A stretch of DNA of 32,160 nucleotides from Geobacter sp. (GCA_025360785.1 JANYBN010000196.1:1-32160); one strand, 5' to 3'. Positions 9,269 through 21,069 are shown, counted from the stretch's first letter. Translations and numbers: made by a program. Notes: generated by a model from the letters alone, not told the origin.

Positions 9269-12200
9269 TCATGACACAACCTCCGCATCGGCAAACTTGT
9301 GGTTCAGCGGCATCCGGAGAACAAATGTCGTACCGATGCCGACCTCACTCTCTACGTTCATGTCGCCGCCATGCTTTTTGATTATGTCATAGCTTATTGA
9401 AAGCCCAAGGCCTGTCCCTTTCCCGACCTCTTTGGTGGTAAAAAACGGCTCGAAAATACGGGTCAGGTTTTCGGGGGGAATTCCTTTTCCGGTATCACTG
9501 ATACGTACAACAATATCGTCTATATCATGCAGGGTTTTTATTTTGATAGTTCCATGATTTTCAATGGCATGAGCAGCATTGACCAGAATATTCATGAATA
9601 CCTGGTTCAGCTGTTGCGGAAAGCAGAGCAGCATCGGCAGATCCGGGTCATACTCCCGTTCGACATCCGCAACATACTTTATCTCGTTGCGCAGCATATT
9701 GAGCGTTGTGTCCAGACTTTCGTTGATGCTGACCACCTTGCATTCCGCCTCGTCAACATGGGAGAAACTCTTCAGGTCCTGAACTATTCGCCGCACCCTT
9801 TCTGCGCCATCGCGTGATTCATCCAGCAGACTTTTTATATCCTCAAGAATAAAATCTATTTTCATCTTCTTGCGCAGACCATTTATCGTGGCAACAGTCT
9901 CCGTATCGTCTTTGATCTGAACCGCTTCGATCATGGCTACCTCGAAGGCATTGATCTTATCCATGTATTTGCCCATGGTGGAGAGGTTGCTGGAGATAAA
10001 ACCCATCGGGTTGTTGATTTCGTGCGCCACTCCTGCTGCAAGCTGTCCGATAGAAGCCATCTTCTCCTGTTGAAAAATCTGAGCCTGCGTATGCTGCAAC
10101 TCGGCATAAGCATTCTGGAGTTTTTCATTCATTTTGAGAAGCTCCGTCGTCTCGTGGATGGTGACGACAACACCCCGGATCTCATTCAGACCGATCTGTT
10201 TAAGCTCGTTGGAAAGCAGTTCAAAATGACGCTGACCACCTTCGAATTCCAGTTTCCCGCTCGTTCCGTTGAAATCGGTTATCTCTAATCCGACCTTGGT
10301 GAACAACTCCATACAGTCAACATCCACAATCTGATCATAAGGGAGTTTGGTGAATATGGAAAATGCGCGGTTGCAGCGGTTGACAACTCCAAACTGGTCG
10401 CACATCAGAACCATTTCCGAAAGGCTGTCAATTGTGTCTTCCCATTCGCGTTTGCCGTTCTCAACCTGGACAAACAGTTCGCTCAGCTCATTATGCTTAC
10501 GCTGCAGCTCCTCACGACTTTTTGAGAGCTCGAATTCGGCCAGTTTGCGATCGGTAATATCGAGCAGAGTCTCGATGACTGCCACTTTCCGGTCGTTGAG
10601 GTCATACACCGGAGCAGCATCAAAGAACAGGTAGCGACGCTGTTCACCGACATTTTCAAGCCACCCTTCAGCCTGCAGCCCTCCCAGAACATGTTGCGAC
10701 ATGCGGTAGGTATCGTACAATTCATCAATATGCGATTCATCTGACGACAGGACCAAATCGGCCAGAACAGGACGCTCATGCGGATAAAAGGGTTCCCACT
10801 GTCTGGTTGTGCCAAGCATCTCTTCAGCCCTGAAGCCGGTAAGATCCTCCATGGCCCTGTTCCAGACAATAATGTTGTGATTAACATCCAGTACAAAGAG
10901 CGGTACGGCCGCCTTGTTGACCAGCCCTTCGGCAAAGACCTTCTGTTCACTTAGTTCAGTCTGTATCCGGCGTATCAGGGTGACATCGGTAAAATTACCC
11001 CGCACCCCCAGCAATCGACCCTGATCATTGAAAACTTCGTGACAAAGATGGGTAACCCAACGATTCTCACCATCCTTGCGAATAATCTTCAGCTCGAACT
11101 GCTGCAATTCCCGGCCGGCATCATCCCGTTGGTGGTTATGCTCATCCCACATGGCACGGAATTCCGGATGAATAATTCTGTTAAGCAGATCAGGCTGGGC
11201 ATAAAACTCACCTTCGGTATATCCGGTAAGTTCCTGACAGTTTGGTGACATGAACTGAATGCTGCCGTCCGATTCTTGCCAGAAAGCAACTTCAGCCGTA
11301 AATTCAGCAACGATCCGGTACGTTTCTCCTACGATTCGCATCGCCTCCTGCTGGTCGTCGAACTCTTCGACAAGGGTGTTAAATACCTGCGTCAACCGTC
11401 CCAGCTCACCGTCATAGCTGTTTGGCAGAAAACGCTCTTCACCCTGTTTATCGGACATGGATCCGATGTGATTGATAACCAGTTGCAGCGGCATCATCAT
11501 ACGCCCCAACACGTTCCAGATGAAGAGCGCCGCTAGCAGCGCAATGCCGATAAATGCGGCTATTATGGTGCGTTCGGTTGCCTGCAACGGTTCATATATA
11601 GCGCTTGTCGGAACGTGTGAGGCAAGAATCCAATTGGTATTTTTCAGATACTTGAATGACGTGATTCCAGGCACTCCCTTTGAATCTACATTTTCAATGG
11701 ATCCCTCAAAGCCTTCCTGGATGGCTCGATCAATACCCGCGTTGGCACCCGGCTTGATCTGCTCCATGATGCGGCCCTTATCGGGATGAACAACAAGAGT
11801 CCGGTTAGTAGAAATAATATACATGTAGCCGACTTCACGGACTGTTGTATTAGTTATTGATTGAAGGAAAGAGCCTTTATCGAGTTTGTGGCGTCCGGCA
11901 AGCAGCCCTATAATCAGGCCATCCGCCCCTTTTATGGGAACAGTAAATGTGACATGCGGATCGTGGGGCAGGAGAACGGTCCGATAAGGATCCGATATAA
12001 AAGATTTGCCGGTTTCCAGTGTGCGGGTGGCATACTCCCGAAAGGTGTAATCCATGCCTCTGCGATGTTCAATAAAAGGACTGTCAACCACTAGGCGACG
12101 ATCTGCTCCGATCACCAAAAATCCGCCATCGTAAAAGATTCGGGCATCATCTTCACTATCCAAAATCCGTTGGAGCCGTTCAGGATCTAAAAGTTTGTCA

Positions 12201-12436
12201 TGGCTTATGGAATCAGCAATCCTCTGAAGCTGATCCTGGCTATGCTTAATCTGGTCGTCCATCATATAGGCGAGCGAAGTTATCTCCGACGCCTGATGTT
12301 TGGCGATACTTTGTTTGAGTTCATTGCGGAAAAGTGAATACGTGAGGATGGATATGAGTGCCAAGGCTGTCACGGTTAGCATCACTGCATACGCAGTAAT
12401 TTTTGATCGTAGAGTTAATCTGGTTTTGGTATCCAT
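9269..12436 (-). CDS. Double-Cache/HAMP/triple-PAS sensor histidine kinase
   Basis: This 1055-residue transmembrane kinase has membrane segments at about 15-35 and 290-310. They enclose a periplasmic double-Cache-like domain (about 37-285, with [15 protein letters not shown] and [13 protein letters not shown]). HAMP follows (about 307-360), then three PAS domains (about 370-487, 500-632, 660-765), HisKA with H805 in [11 protein letters not shown], and HATPase (N-box [25 protein letters not shown]). It is probably a small-molecule sensor, because Cache domains usually bind amino or organic acids; the ligand cannot be read from sequence. The ATG at 12436 has AGGAG 9 bases upstream. It is the first gene of the lower signalling unit. 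Its kinase core from [20 protein letters not shown] onward is nearly repeated in the kinase at 2091-3314. Confidence 0.9.
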   Translation of the reverse strand: MDTKTRLTLRSKITAYAVMLTVTALALISILTYSLFRNELKQSIAKHQASEITSLAYMMDDQIKHSQDQLQRIADSISHDKLLDPERLQRILDSEDDARIFYDGGFLVIGADRRLVVDSPFIEHRRGMDYTFREYATRTLETGKSFISDPYRTVLLPHDPHVTFTVPIKGADGLIIGLLAGRHKLDKGSFLQSITNTTVREVGYMYIISTNRTLVVHPDKGRIMEQIKPGANAGIDRAIQEGFEGSIENVDSKGVPGITSFKYLKNTNWILASHVPTSAIYEPLQATERTIIAAFIGIALLAALFIWNVLGRMMMPLQLVINHIGSMSDKQGEERFLPNSYDGELGRLTQVFNTLVEEFDDQQEAMRIVGETYRIVAEFTAEVAFWQESDGSIQFMSPNCQELTGYTEGEFYAQPDLLNRIIHPEFRAMWDEHNHQRDDAGRELQQFELKIIRKDGENRWVTHLCHEVFNDQGRLLGVRGNFTDVTLIRRIQTELSEQKVFAEGLVNKAAVPLFVLDVNHNIIVWNRAMEDLTGFRAEEMLGTTRQWEPFYPHERPVLADLVLSSDESHIDELYDTYRMSQHVLGGLQAEGWLENVGEQRRYLFFDAAPVYDLNDRKVAVIETLLDITDRKLAEFELSKSREELQRKHNELSELFVQVENGKREWEDTIDSLSEMVLMCDQFGVVNRCNRAFSIFTKLPYDQIVDVDCMELFTKVGLEITDFNGTSGKLEFEGGQRHFELLSNELKQIGLNEIRGVVVTIHETTELLKMNEKLQNAYAELQHTQAQIFQQEKMASIGQLAAGVAHEINNPMGFISSNLSTMGKYMDKINAFEVAMIEAVQIKDDTETVATINGLRKKMKIDFILEDIKSLLDESRDGAERVRRIVQDLKSFSHVDEAECKVVSINESLDTTLNMLRNEIKYVADVEREYDPDLPMLLCFPQQLNQVFMNILVNAAHAIENHGTIKIKTLHDIDDIVVRISDTGKGIPPENLTRIFEPFFTTKEVGKGTGLGLSISYDIIKKHGGDMNVESEVGIGTTFVLRMPLNHKFADAEVVS

Positions 12437-12502
12437 CTATGATATCTCCTGCATGATTATTTCTGACTAACCTGCCAAAATTTTCATTGCAAGAGCGCAT
12501 AT

Positions 12503-12526
12503 TGACATAAATTTTCCATATTGTCA
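12503..12526. promoter_or_regulatory. Inverted repeat TGACA-N14-TGTCA, possible operator
   Basis: TGACA at 12503-12507 and TGTCA at 12522-12526 form a perfect 5-base inverted repeat about 70 bases upstream of the Cache/PAS kinase start at 12436. A related, tighter palindrome (TGACATGCTATGTCA) occurs at 21201-21215. It may be a regulator site, but short arms like these also occur by chance. Confidence 0.25.
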
Positions 12527-12566
12527 TGATTTCACCATAGCTCCCGAAACGGCAAGAACAAGACGG

Positions 12567-12593
12567 AAAAAAACATGATCCGGAGATATCCGG
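12567..12593 (-). terminator. Possible intrinsic terminator after the upper signalling unit
   Basis: On the minus strand, CCGGA-TATC-TCCGG (12593-12580) forms a 5-base-pair hairpin. A run of seven T's (12573-12567) follows 6 bases later. It lies about 130 bases beyond the stop of the receiver gene at 12725. The stem is short and the gap before the T-run is longer than ideal, so support is moderate. Confidence 0.35.
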
Positions 12594-12724
12594 TCACGAC
12601 AAAACGACCTCGCCACTGGAAAGATTCTTACATGGCAAGTCATGTATTTTGAAGGTACTGCCGGATTACTATCGCAAAATAATATCAGGAAGGAGGCTGC
12701 TCTTGAATTATAGCAATCTGACTA

Positions 12725-13360
12725 CTATGAAGGCACCAGATTCTTGATAATTTCCATCTGCGCTTCATAACATTGGGGACAAATGCCGTGGCTGAACTTT
12801 GCCTCGGAATGATCGGTTATATACTGTTCCAGCTGATTCCAGCTATTTTGATCATCTCTGATTTTTTTGCAGTGCATACAGATCGGGATGATTCCCTCCA
12901 GCTGTTTGACACGTCCAAGCGCTTCTTCCAACTCTTCTTTCTGGCGTGCGAGCTGATCCCGCTGTGCCTTGATCAGATCGTTGCGCTCCTTCAATGTTAT
13001 GTGGTTGCGTACCCGCAACTTGAGCAGAGCAAAATTGACAGGTTTTGTCAGATAGTCAATACCACCAAGCTCTAGTCCCTGAAGCTCTGCTTCGTCGTTA
13101 TCCAATGCCGTCAGAAATATAACCGAGATATCTGCAAACGCACCATCGGACTTGATGATACTGCAGACCTCGAAACCGCTCAGATCCGGCATCATCACAT
13201 CCAGAAGAATAAGATCAGGCTTATGTTCCTTAAGCTGGCTTATGGCATCGTATCCGTTAAGTGCCGTTAGTATGTCATACTCTCCTTTAAGTGCCGATTT
13301 CATAACCTGGATATTAACAGGATCATCATCCACTATCAGTATGATGGATCGTTTATTCAT
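12725..13360 (-). CDS. Response regulator with C-terminal CxxC...CxxC module
   Basis: This 211-residue protein has a receiver (about 5-120; D11/D12, phospho-acceptor D54 in LLDVMMPD, K106 in YLTKPVN). A coiled coil follows (about 122-156), then a compact C-terminal module of about 45 residues with C161-x2-C164, an IRDD motif, H191 and C194-x2-C197. The four cysteines look like a zinc ribbon. Similar tails (ICxxCKKIRDD...HGICPxC) occur at the ends of receiver and PAS proteins in Geobacter relatives, as far as I recall. No DNA-binding or catalytic domain is recognised. The ATG at 13360 is strongly supported by AAGGAGG 7 bases upstream. It follows the hybrid kinase gene by 19 bases and is its probable partner. 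Confidence 0.88.
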   Translation of the reverse strand: MNKRSIILIVDDDPVNIQVMKSALKGEYDILTALNGYDAISQLKEHKPDLILLDVMMPDLSGFEVCSIIKSDGAFADISVIFLTALDNDEAELQGLELGGIDYLTKPVNFALLKLRVRNHITLKERNDLIKAQRDQLARQKEELEEALGRVKQLEGIIPICMHCKKIRDDQNSWNQLEQYITDHSEAKFSHGICPQCYEAQMEIIKNLVPS

Positions 13361-13379
13361 GACTTTTCCTCCTTGGCAT

Positions 13380-15455
13380 TCAATCCTGGTCATTTCCTTG
13401 CTCATAAGTTACCCGATTCATCTCGGCAATAAGCTCCTTCAAAGCAAGAGGCTTTGAAACATAACCATCAAAGCCTTCATCCAAAAACCGCTCACACTCA
13501 CCACGCATAGAGTAGGCAGTCAGGGCTATAACCGTCTGATGAGATCCTGTAACTTGATCCTTACTGCGGATTTCACGCAGTGCTTCCTCCCCGTTCATGA
13601 CCGGCATATGGACATCCATCAATACGATATCGAACACGCCCTGATCCAGAGCATCAAGGCCTTCCCTGCCATTCTGCGCAGTCATGACGTCGTGCCCCAG
13701 TTTTCCGAGCAGTGATGCCCCGAATCTGATGTTGATCGGGTCATCATCGACCAGCAGTATCCGTAAAGGCGGGCCATACCGATTGACAATTGTATTTTGA
13801 GTGTCCTCCGGCGAAGCGCCGGCAGCCTTGGCAAATGAAAACGGGAGGATCACCTTGAAACAGCTGCCACCGCACGGTAAACTTTCAACTGAAATATTGC
13901 CGCCCATTATTTCAGCCAGACGACGACTGATGGTCAAGCCGAGGCCGGTCCCTCCATATTTACGGGATATGGATCCATCCACCTGGGTGAACGGCTTGAA
14001 AATGCTGTCAAGAGCTTCAGGGGAGATGCCTATACCTGTGTCACTAACCGCAATCTGAACAAGCACAGAGGTATAGTTCAGTTCAAGTATTTTAGTTGAT
14101 ACGGTGATGCCCCCCTGTGCCGTAAACTTTACGGCGTTCCCAAGCAGGTTGAGAAGAATCTGCTTAACTCGCAGTTGATCTCCTATCAGGACACGGGGAA
14201 CTTCACCCACTATATCAACATCAAGCTCAAGCCCCTTTTCATAAGAGACGTGCTTTTGCATCATGACAATATCTTTAATGCATTGATCCAGGCTGAATTC
14301 CGCCAGTTCCAGCGTTATCTTACCCGCCTCGATCCTGGAAAGGTCAAGGATGTCATTGATCAGGGAAATCAGGTTTTTGCCGGACAGTTTAAGGGCGGTA
14401 ACATACTCCCGCTGCTCTTCAGTCAGATCGGTCAGTTCCAGAAGCTGAGTCATACCAAGCACTCCATTCATAGGGGTGCGGATCTCATGGCTCATGTTTG
14501 CCAGGAACTGGCTCTTGGCAATGTTAGCCGATTCGGCAGCGGCTTTGGCGTGAATCAATTGTTCTTCCGCCAGTTCGCGTTCTACGATCTCAGCCGTTAA
14601 TTCCGCATTGGTTAAATCCAGTTCGGCCGTTCGCTCACACACTCGTTTCTCCACCTCGCCGCAAGCCAGTTTCAGCGCCTGATTGCTGGCTTCGAGTTCT
14701 GCCGTACGTTCCCGGATACGCCCTTCCAACTGATTGTTCAGACCCTTGATAGCTTCCTCTGACCGTTTGCACTCGCTGATGCCATTTTCGATTCTGTAAA
14801 TCATGCTGTTGAATGACTCTGTCAATCGATCCAACTCATCATCATCCTTGAAAAAAAACGGCAGCGGCAGCACCCGCAGAGAATCCAATCTGCCTGTGTT
14901 GAGCCCGGCAATGTGGCACTCTATGGCGGAGAGTCGGCGAGTTACGATGCAACGGAAAATATACAGCATAAAAACCGCTACAAGGGCTATCTGAGCCACC
15001 TGAAACAAGAGACTGCTATAGGTTCTGGCAACAAGCTCCCCATAAATGCCGGCATAAGAGACCTGTACATGGAGATTGCCCAGAGGCATCATCCTGCCGT
15101 CAAAGGTGAAATTGAGCGGAAATATCCTCTGTATCGTTCGGGCAGATCCTGCTGTTCCGGCAGATGCCAGGATCCGGTTATTCACCTCGATTTTCACTTC
15201 GGTTACATGAGGGATGTTGAGGAGAGAATTCAATTGGACCTGAAGCTGTTGCATGTCCATTACCCAGAGACTGGCATTTATGCCGGGCAAGTTGGTCTTG
15301 CCAAGCTGCTGGAGGTCTAGTTCAACTCTGTTATTTGCCTCGCGGTAATTGATGGCGTACAGCCCCGCAACCGAAATGACTGTGAGCACGAGACTGAAGA
15401 TCAGGACCGAAGCCGCCAATCTGTATGCAATAGTATTTTCAGGTTTTTTGAACAT
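13380..15455 (-). CDS. Membrane hybrid histidine kinase (HAMP-HisKA-HATPase-REC)
   Basis: This 691-residue kinase has membrane segments at about 12-35 and 148-170 around a small periplasmic domain of about 110 residues ([15 protein letters not shown] region). HAMP follows (about 170-225), then a long coiled coil with two ERTAEL-type repeats (about 230-310). HisKA has H323 in [12 protein letters not shown], and HATPase has N440 in [15 protein letters not shown] and GGTGLGLT. The C-terminal receiver has D614 in VLMDVHMP and K668. No Hpt domain is present, so phosphate from D614 would need a separate Hpt, or direct transfer from H323 to the downstream receiver protein. GGAG precedes the ATG at 15455. 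The solute-binding protein gene upstream ends 3 bases before the start, suggesting a sensing partnership. Confidence 0.9.
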   Translation of the reverse strand: MFKKPENTIAYRLAASVLIFSLVLTVISVAGLYAINYREANNRVELDLQQLGKTNLPGINASLWVMDMQQLQVQLNSLLNIPHVTEVKIEVNNRILASAGTAGSARTIQRIFPLNFTFDGRMMPLGNLHVQVSYAGIYGELVARTYSSLLFQVAQIALVAVFMLYIFRCIVTRRLSAIECHIAGLNTGRLDSLRVLPLPFFFKDDDELDRLTESFNSMIYRIENGISECKRSEEAIKGLNNQLEGRIRERTAELEASNQALKLACGEVEKRVCERTAELDLTNAELTAEIVERELAEEQLIHAKAAAESANIAKSQFLANMSHEIRTPMNGVLGMTQLLELTDLTEEQREYVTALKLSGKNLISLINDILDLSRIEAGKITLELAEFSLDQCIKDIVMMQKHVSYEKGLELDVDIVGEVPRVLIGDQLRVKQILLNLLGNAVKFTAQGGITVSTKILELNYTSVLVQIAVSDTGIGISPEALDSIFKPFTQVDGSISRKYGGTGLGLTISRRLAEIMGGNISVESLPCGGSCFKVILPFSFAKAAGASPEDTQNTIVNRYGPPLRILLVDDDPINIRFGASLLGKLGHDVMTAQNGREGLDALDQGVFDIVLMDVHMPVMNGEEALREIRSKDQVTGSHQTVIALTAYSMRGECERFLDEGFDGYVSKPLALKELIAEMNRVTYEQGNDQD

Positions 15456-15458
15456 CGT

Positions 15459-16226
15459 TTACTCCACTACAGAAATACTGTTCATTGTCTCTTCGACGAT
15501 TCTTTTGTACGTACCATCTTTCTTCATTGCCCTGAGAGTCTGTTCCAGCTTAGGAACCAGCGAGGCATGGCGTTTATGGAGATACGGGTACATACCCTTT
15601 ACGGCGAGAGGAGGCTTCAGCACTCTGACGTCCTCCGACGCCAGCTGTTTGAGAACAACCTTACCCTGCATGCGATCATAAACCACCAGATCGACCTTTC
15701 CGGTGATCAGCAGCGAAAACAGGAGTTTTTCGTTGCTGACCTTGGTAAGCGACTTAACCCCCACAATATTGTTTTCGAGTATTTTCCATCCGGTAATGAT
15801 ACCGACTTTGTAAGACTTCAAGCTATCCCAGCCAGCAGTCTTGATTGCCGCTTTTCTGGAGAAGGCGACGAACTCGAATGTTGTAATCTCCACAGGAACC
15901 CGGATCAGGTTGGGATACAACTTTTCCATCCCCTCTACCCGCGCATAATTACCATCATCTATTCCATCGTTGGCGTTTATCAGTGCCCGTTCCGATGGCA
16001 GTCTAACTATTTTCAGATTAATGCCCATACGCCTGAAAGCCTCAGTCATGATCCTGTCACAGATGCCGGTATGATTTTCCGTGGAATTGGGTGGATCATT
16101 GGCGGTGTTGAGTACGATTGTTTGAGAAAATGCGGGCCGAACGCAGGACAAAGCTAAAACGATCGTGATTGCCGATAAAATCAGTAAATTGTGTATTGCT
16201 GTGCTGGTTGAATGCGTTGGCGGCAT
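15459..16226 (-). CDS. Periplasmic solute-binding protein (SBP_bac_3-like)
   Basis: This 255-residue exported protein has a hydrophobic signal segment (about 12-27) and a likely cleavage after AFS (34). The mature part looks like the family 3 extracellular solute-binding fold: [20 protein letters not shown] near the start, then [13 protein letters not shown] and [14 protein letters not shown]. No permease or ATPase gene accompanies it. It is immediately followed by a membrane hybrid kinase, so a role as the ligand-binding input of that kinase is more likely than transport. EvgS- and BvgS-type kinases carry such domains fused to the kinase. GAGG precedes the ATG at 16226. A Cys at 28 does not fit a good lipobox, so a soluble periplasmic protein is favoured. 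The ligand is unknown. Confidence 0.82.
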   Translation of the reverse strand: MPPTHSTSTAIHNLLILSAITIVLALSCVRPAFSQTIVLNTANDPPNSTENHTGICDRIMTEAFRRMGINLKIVRLPSERALINANDGIDDGNYARVEGMEKLYPNLIRVPVEITTFEFVAFSRKAAIKTAGWDSLKSYKVGIITGWKILENNIVGVKSLTKVSNEKLLFSLLITGKVDLVVYDRMQGKVVLKQLASEDVRVLKPPLAVKGMYPYLHKRHASLVPKLEQTLRAMKKDGTYKRIVEETMNSISVVE

Positions 16227-16305
16227 GTTTACCTCGAATATTAAACGTAAGGAAAATCAGAACCTGCCAAGTCTATCGTAAATATTCCGGATTGCAACCT
16301 CCCGT

Positions 16306-16332
16306 CTTGACTTTCTTTTGTTTCATGCTTAA
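16306..16332 (+). promoter_or_regulatory. Weak heat-shock-like promoter candidate for clpB
   Basis: CTTGAC at 16306-16311 lies about 70 bases upstream of the clpB ATG and resembles the -35 half of RpoH promoters (CTTGAA). A partial -10 (CATGCTTAA, from 16324) follows. The match is poor beyond the -35 half. Confidence 0.22.
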
Positions 16333-16378
16333 CTCAAGTCAGACGCAGCAAACATGCAATAAAAAAAGAGGCAAAACC

Positions 16379-19003
<2,625 letters not shown>

Positions 19004-19028
19004 GGGATAGGGAATAAAAAATAAGTAC

Positions 19029-19062
19029 AAAAAAAAGGCCCACGTGATGTGGACCTTTTTTT
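19029..19062. terminator. Bidirectional intrinsic terminator between clpB and aminotransferase
   Basis: An A-run and GG (19029-19038) pair with CC and a T-run (19054-19062), extended by CCAC/GTGG around a GTGAT loop with one C-A mismatch. The stem has A's on one side and T's on the other, so it can stop transcription from both converging genes. Confidence 0.8.
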
Positions 19063-19093
19063 GTTTCAATGAGTCATAACCTCAAACCTTGGC

Positions 19094-20398
19094 TCAGGCG
19101 AGATCCTGAACGCCCTGGTAGATAATGTCGAACAGCTCCTGGATATTCTCCTCGGCGATGCAGGAGAAGGCGATACGCAGGTCGGTCTTGGTGGTGGAGA
19201 TGGCGCCGACGCCGTACTTGTCGAGCAGATGGAGGCGCAGCTTTTCGGCTTCCACCGTCTTCAGCTTCAGACACATGAAATAGCCGGAGTTGAACGGGTA
19301 GTAATCCCAGGCTTTTTCGTATTTGCTGTTGTTAAGTACCTGCTTGGTTTTCAGGGCGCGACCCTTCATGACCTGGAACTTCTCTTCCTTCTGGGCCAGG
19401 AACTGGGGCGAGCGGAGCGCTTCGATGACAAAGGTCTGTGACGGATGCGGGCAGTTGGAGATGCGGGCGCGGATGATGCCCATCGCCTTTTTCTCAAGGG
19501 CGGTCATGACCGGGGTGTTTTCATATTCGTTGCCGTCGGCAAAAGTGATGAAGCCGGTACGGAAGCCCCAGACGAACTCCTCCTTGGTGGCGCCGTCCAG
19601 TTTGATTGCCAGAATGCGCGGATGTAGGTTGGCGAGTTTGCCGAACAATGATTCCTTGAGGCTGTCCTCGTAGAAAAGTCCGAAATAGGCGTCATCGGCC
19701 ACGGCGACCACGTTGCAGCCGGCTTCGGCGACTTCTTTGATCGCTGCCACCAGGGCATTCCCTTCGGCCAAAGTCGGGGTGTACCCGCTCGGGTTGTTAG
19801 GGAAATTAAGCAGGACAATGGCCTTGCCCTTTTCTTCGGCGGTGTTTTTCAGCGTCGCCTTGAAGGCGTCGATGTCATAGCCGCCGGTTGTGGTGAAAGT
19901 CGGGTGTTTCTTTACGATCGCGCCGCTGCAGGTGCCGAAGGTCAGGTTATAGTTGCCCCAGAGCATATCGGGCAGGATCAGGTGATCGCCCTTGTCAACG
20001 AACAGGTCGGAGACGATGGAGAGGCCGTGGGTCAGAGCATTGGTGACGATCGGGTTGCTGAAGTGCTTGCCGTTCTGGCTTGGGTTTTCCCTCAGCTGTT
20101 TTTCACGCCACAATGAGCGCAGTTCCGGCTTGCCGGCCGGCGGCGCATAGGGATAGATGTCCTTCGGATCAAAGGCGGACAGCTTGTCCTGGATGCACTG
20201 CAGGAACATCGGACCACCGTTCTCGGTGGCGATACCGATGGTGGCATTGTATTTGTGAGCCTTGTCCTTGGCTTCGGCCGACTGGGTCAGGATTCCCTTG
20301 GGAAAGAACATGTTCTTTCCGAGATCTGAAAGCATTTCAAGGACATGCGGGCTGTGCTGGGTAAGCAGATCGTTCAGTTCTTGCGCCAATGGGTTCAT
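19094..20398 (-). CDS. Class I/II PLP-dependent aminotransferase
   Basis: This 434-residue fold-type I aminotransferase should transfer an amino group between an amino acid and a 2-oxo acid using pyridoxal phosphate in the cytoplasm. Visible landmarks are NFPNNPSG (198-205), the ADDAYFG motif with D235/D236 and Y238, and the Schiff-base lysine, probably K272 in DGATKEEF. They also include R280 in FRTGF and R408 in DLRIAFS for the substrate carboxylate. The N-terminal region (GGPMFLQ, then IYPYAPPAGKPELR) matches a subgroup often annotated as aspartate or aromatic aminotransferase, but the substrate cannot be fixed from sequence. AGGAGG lies 6 bases upstream of the ATG at 20398. It appears monocistronic, with its own promoter and a terminator shared with clpB. 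Confidence 0.88.
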   Translation of the reverse strand: MNPLAQELNDLLTQHSPHVLEMLSDLGKNMFFPKGILTQSAEAKDKAHKYNATIGIATENGGPMFLQCIQDKLSAFDPKDIYPYAPPAGKPELRSLWREKQLRENPSQNGKHFSNPIVTNALTHGLSIVSDLFVDKGDHLILPDMLWGNYNLTFGTCSGAIVKKHPTFTTTGGYDIDAFKATLKNTAEEKGKAIVLLNFPNNPSGYTPTLAEGNALVAAIKEVAEAGCNVVAVADDAYFGLFYEDSLKESLFGKLANLHPRILAIKLDGATKEEFVWGFRTGFITFADGNEYENTPVMTALEKKAMGIIRARISNCPHPSQTFVIEALRSPQFLAQKEEKFQVMKGRALKTKQVLNNSKYEKAWDYYPFNSGYFMCLKLKTVEAEKLRLHLLDKYGVGAISTTKTDLRIAFSCIAEENIQELFDIIYQGVQDLA

Positions 20399-20436
20399 AG
20401 TGTTCCTCCTGGAGTTTTTTTATAAACTGTATCGTA

Positions 20437-20464
20437 CTTATAGCAGAATGCGACAAGGTCGCAA
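20437..20464 (-). promoter_or_regulatory. Sigma-70-type promoter of the aminotransferase gene
   Basis: Reading the minus strand, TTGCGA (20464-20459) and TATAAG (20442-20437) are separated by 16 bases. They lie about 40-65 bases upstream of the ATG at 20398. A perfect 6-base inverted repeat, TGCGAC-AAG-GTCGCA (20449-20463), overlaps the -35 and spacer and could be an operator. Confidence 0.5.
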
Positions 20465-20632
20465 AAAACGTATAGAACAGCACCGGTACTGATTTGTCAA
20501 TAGAGAATTAACTATCCAAGCACATTCTCTTTCCCCTCAAAGAAATCATGAACTCATGGCTCTATACGTTGTATGGTCGTGACCATGTCATGGTTGGGAA
20601 ATCCGGGGCCGAAGGCTTACAATAGTAACAGC

Positions 20633-20656
20633 AATGGCGACCGAATGGTCGCCATT
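20633..20656 (-). terminator. 10-base-pair perfect hairpin downstream of the lipoprotein gene
   Basis: AATGGCGACC and GGTCGCCATT form a perfect 10-base-pair stem around a 4-base loop, about 57 bases past the stop at 20713. No clear T-run follows on either strand, so it may be a non-canonical terminator or a 3' stabilising hairpin. Confidence 0.4.
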
Positions 20657-20712
20657 TGATTCAATCTTATCATATTGCAAGACTTACCTGCGGACCTTCC
20701 TGGGAAACAGAC

Positions 20713-21069
20713 TTAAGGTTTTTTTACCGGGAAGTCGTGGGCATGCCCAGCGGACACGCTCGAGCTGATATTGTCGAGCTTGCCTTCGTTAATATCGTTA
20801 ATCTGGGACGGAGTAATGGTAACTGTATGGGTATGTGCATTTACCAAGGTAGATAGGTAAACCACTTGAGCACCGGCTGCCAAGTCTGCCGCCTTGACCG
20901 TAATTGCATGGTTATGGGAATTGTCCGTCGTTGAGGTGATAACGAAATCACCGGTAGCTGTTGTGCCTGTGGAAGATGACCCGCCACCACAACCGCTCAA
21001 TATTGCAATGCTGAAAAATAATGTGCACCCAAGTACCGATGCCAACAGCCTCTTATATAGTTGTATCAT
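20713..21069 (-). CDS. Small His-rich putative lipoprotein with HxH repeats
   Basis: This 118-residue protein has a positively charged, hydrophobic N-terminus and a lipobox, LSGC (about 24-27), followed by a flexible Gly/Ser/Thr stretch. It is therefore predicted to be a lipid-anchored envelope protein. The mature part has three histidine motifs, each starting a similar segment: SHNHAITV, AHTHTVTI and AGHAHDFP. They read as about 2.5 repeats of a short beta-rich unit. Paired HxH motifs suggest metal binding, but this is inference and I do not recognise a named family. The ATG at 21069 is preceded by GGGAGG 7 bases upstream; an in-frame TTG at 21075 is less likely. It stands alone, divergent from the small gene at 21282. 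Confidence 0.75.
   Translation of the reverse strand: MIQLYKRLLASVLGCTLFFSIAILSGCGGGSSSTGTTATGDFVITSTTDNSHNHAITVKAADLAAGAQVVYLSTLVNAHTHTVTITPSQINDINEGKLDNISSSVSAGHAHDFPVKKP

Larger units (their letters stand above)
12437..12724. other. 288-base gap between the two signalling units
   Basis: No convincing coding region is present. Reading the minus strand, the gap holds a hairpin plus T-run (12567-12593) that could end the upper unit. It also holds a TGACA-N14-TGTCA inverted repeat (12503-12526) ahead of the lower kinase gene. I found no good sigma-70 or sigma-54 promoter for the kinase gene, although its size and position make a promoter here likely. Confidence 0.5.
20399..20712. other. 314-base intergenic region with promoter and three palindromes
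   Basis: No gene is supported here. The region holds the aminotransferase promoter (20437-20464), a palindrome across its -35 element (20449-20463), a second palindrome ATGGTC-GT-GACCAT (20573-20586), and a 10-base-pair hairpin (20633-20656) beyond the lipoprotein gene. Confidence 0.6.

Noticed and set aside
12633-12650. TGGCAAG...TATTT as a possible sigma-54 promoter
   Set aside because: It lacks the GC at -12, and it points on the plus strand away from any gene in the gap.
12689-12744. Strong Shine-Dalgarno-like GGAAGGAGG followed by a TTG and a 14-codon frame on the plus strand
   Set aside because: The frame is too short and runs antisense into the receiver gene. There is no promoter or family support.
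20399-20712. GEMM (c-di-GMP) or other riboswitch in the long gaps
   Set aside because: I looked for the conserved core sequences because the signalling block suggests c-di-GMP, but found none here or in 21504-21956.
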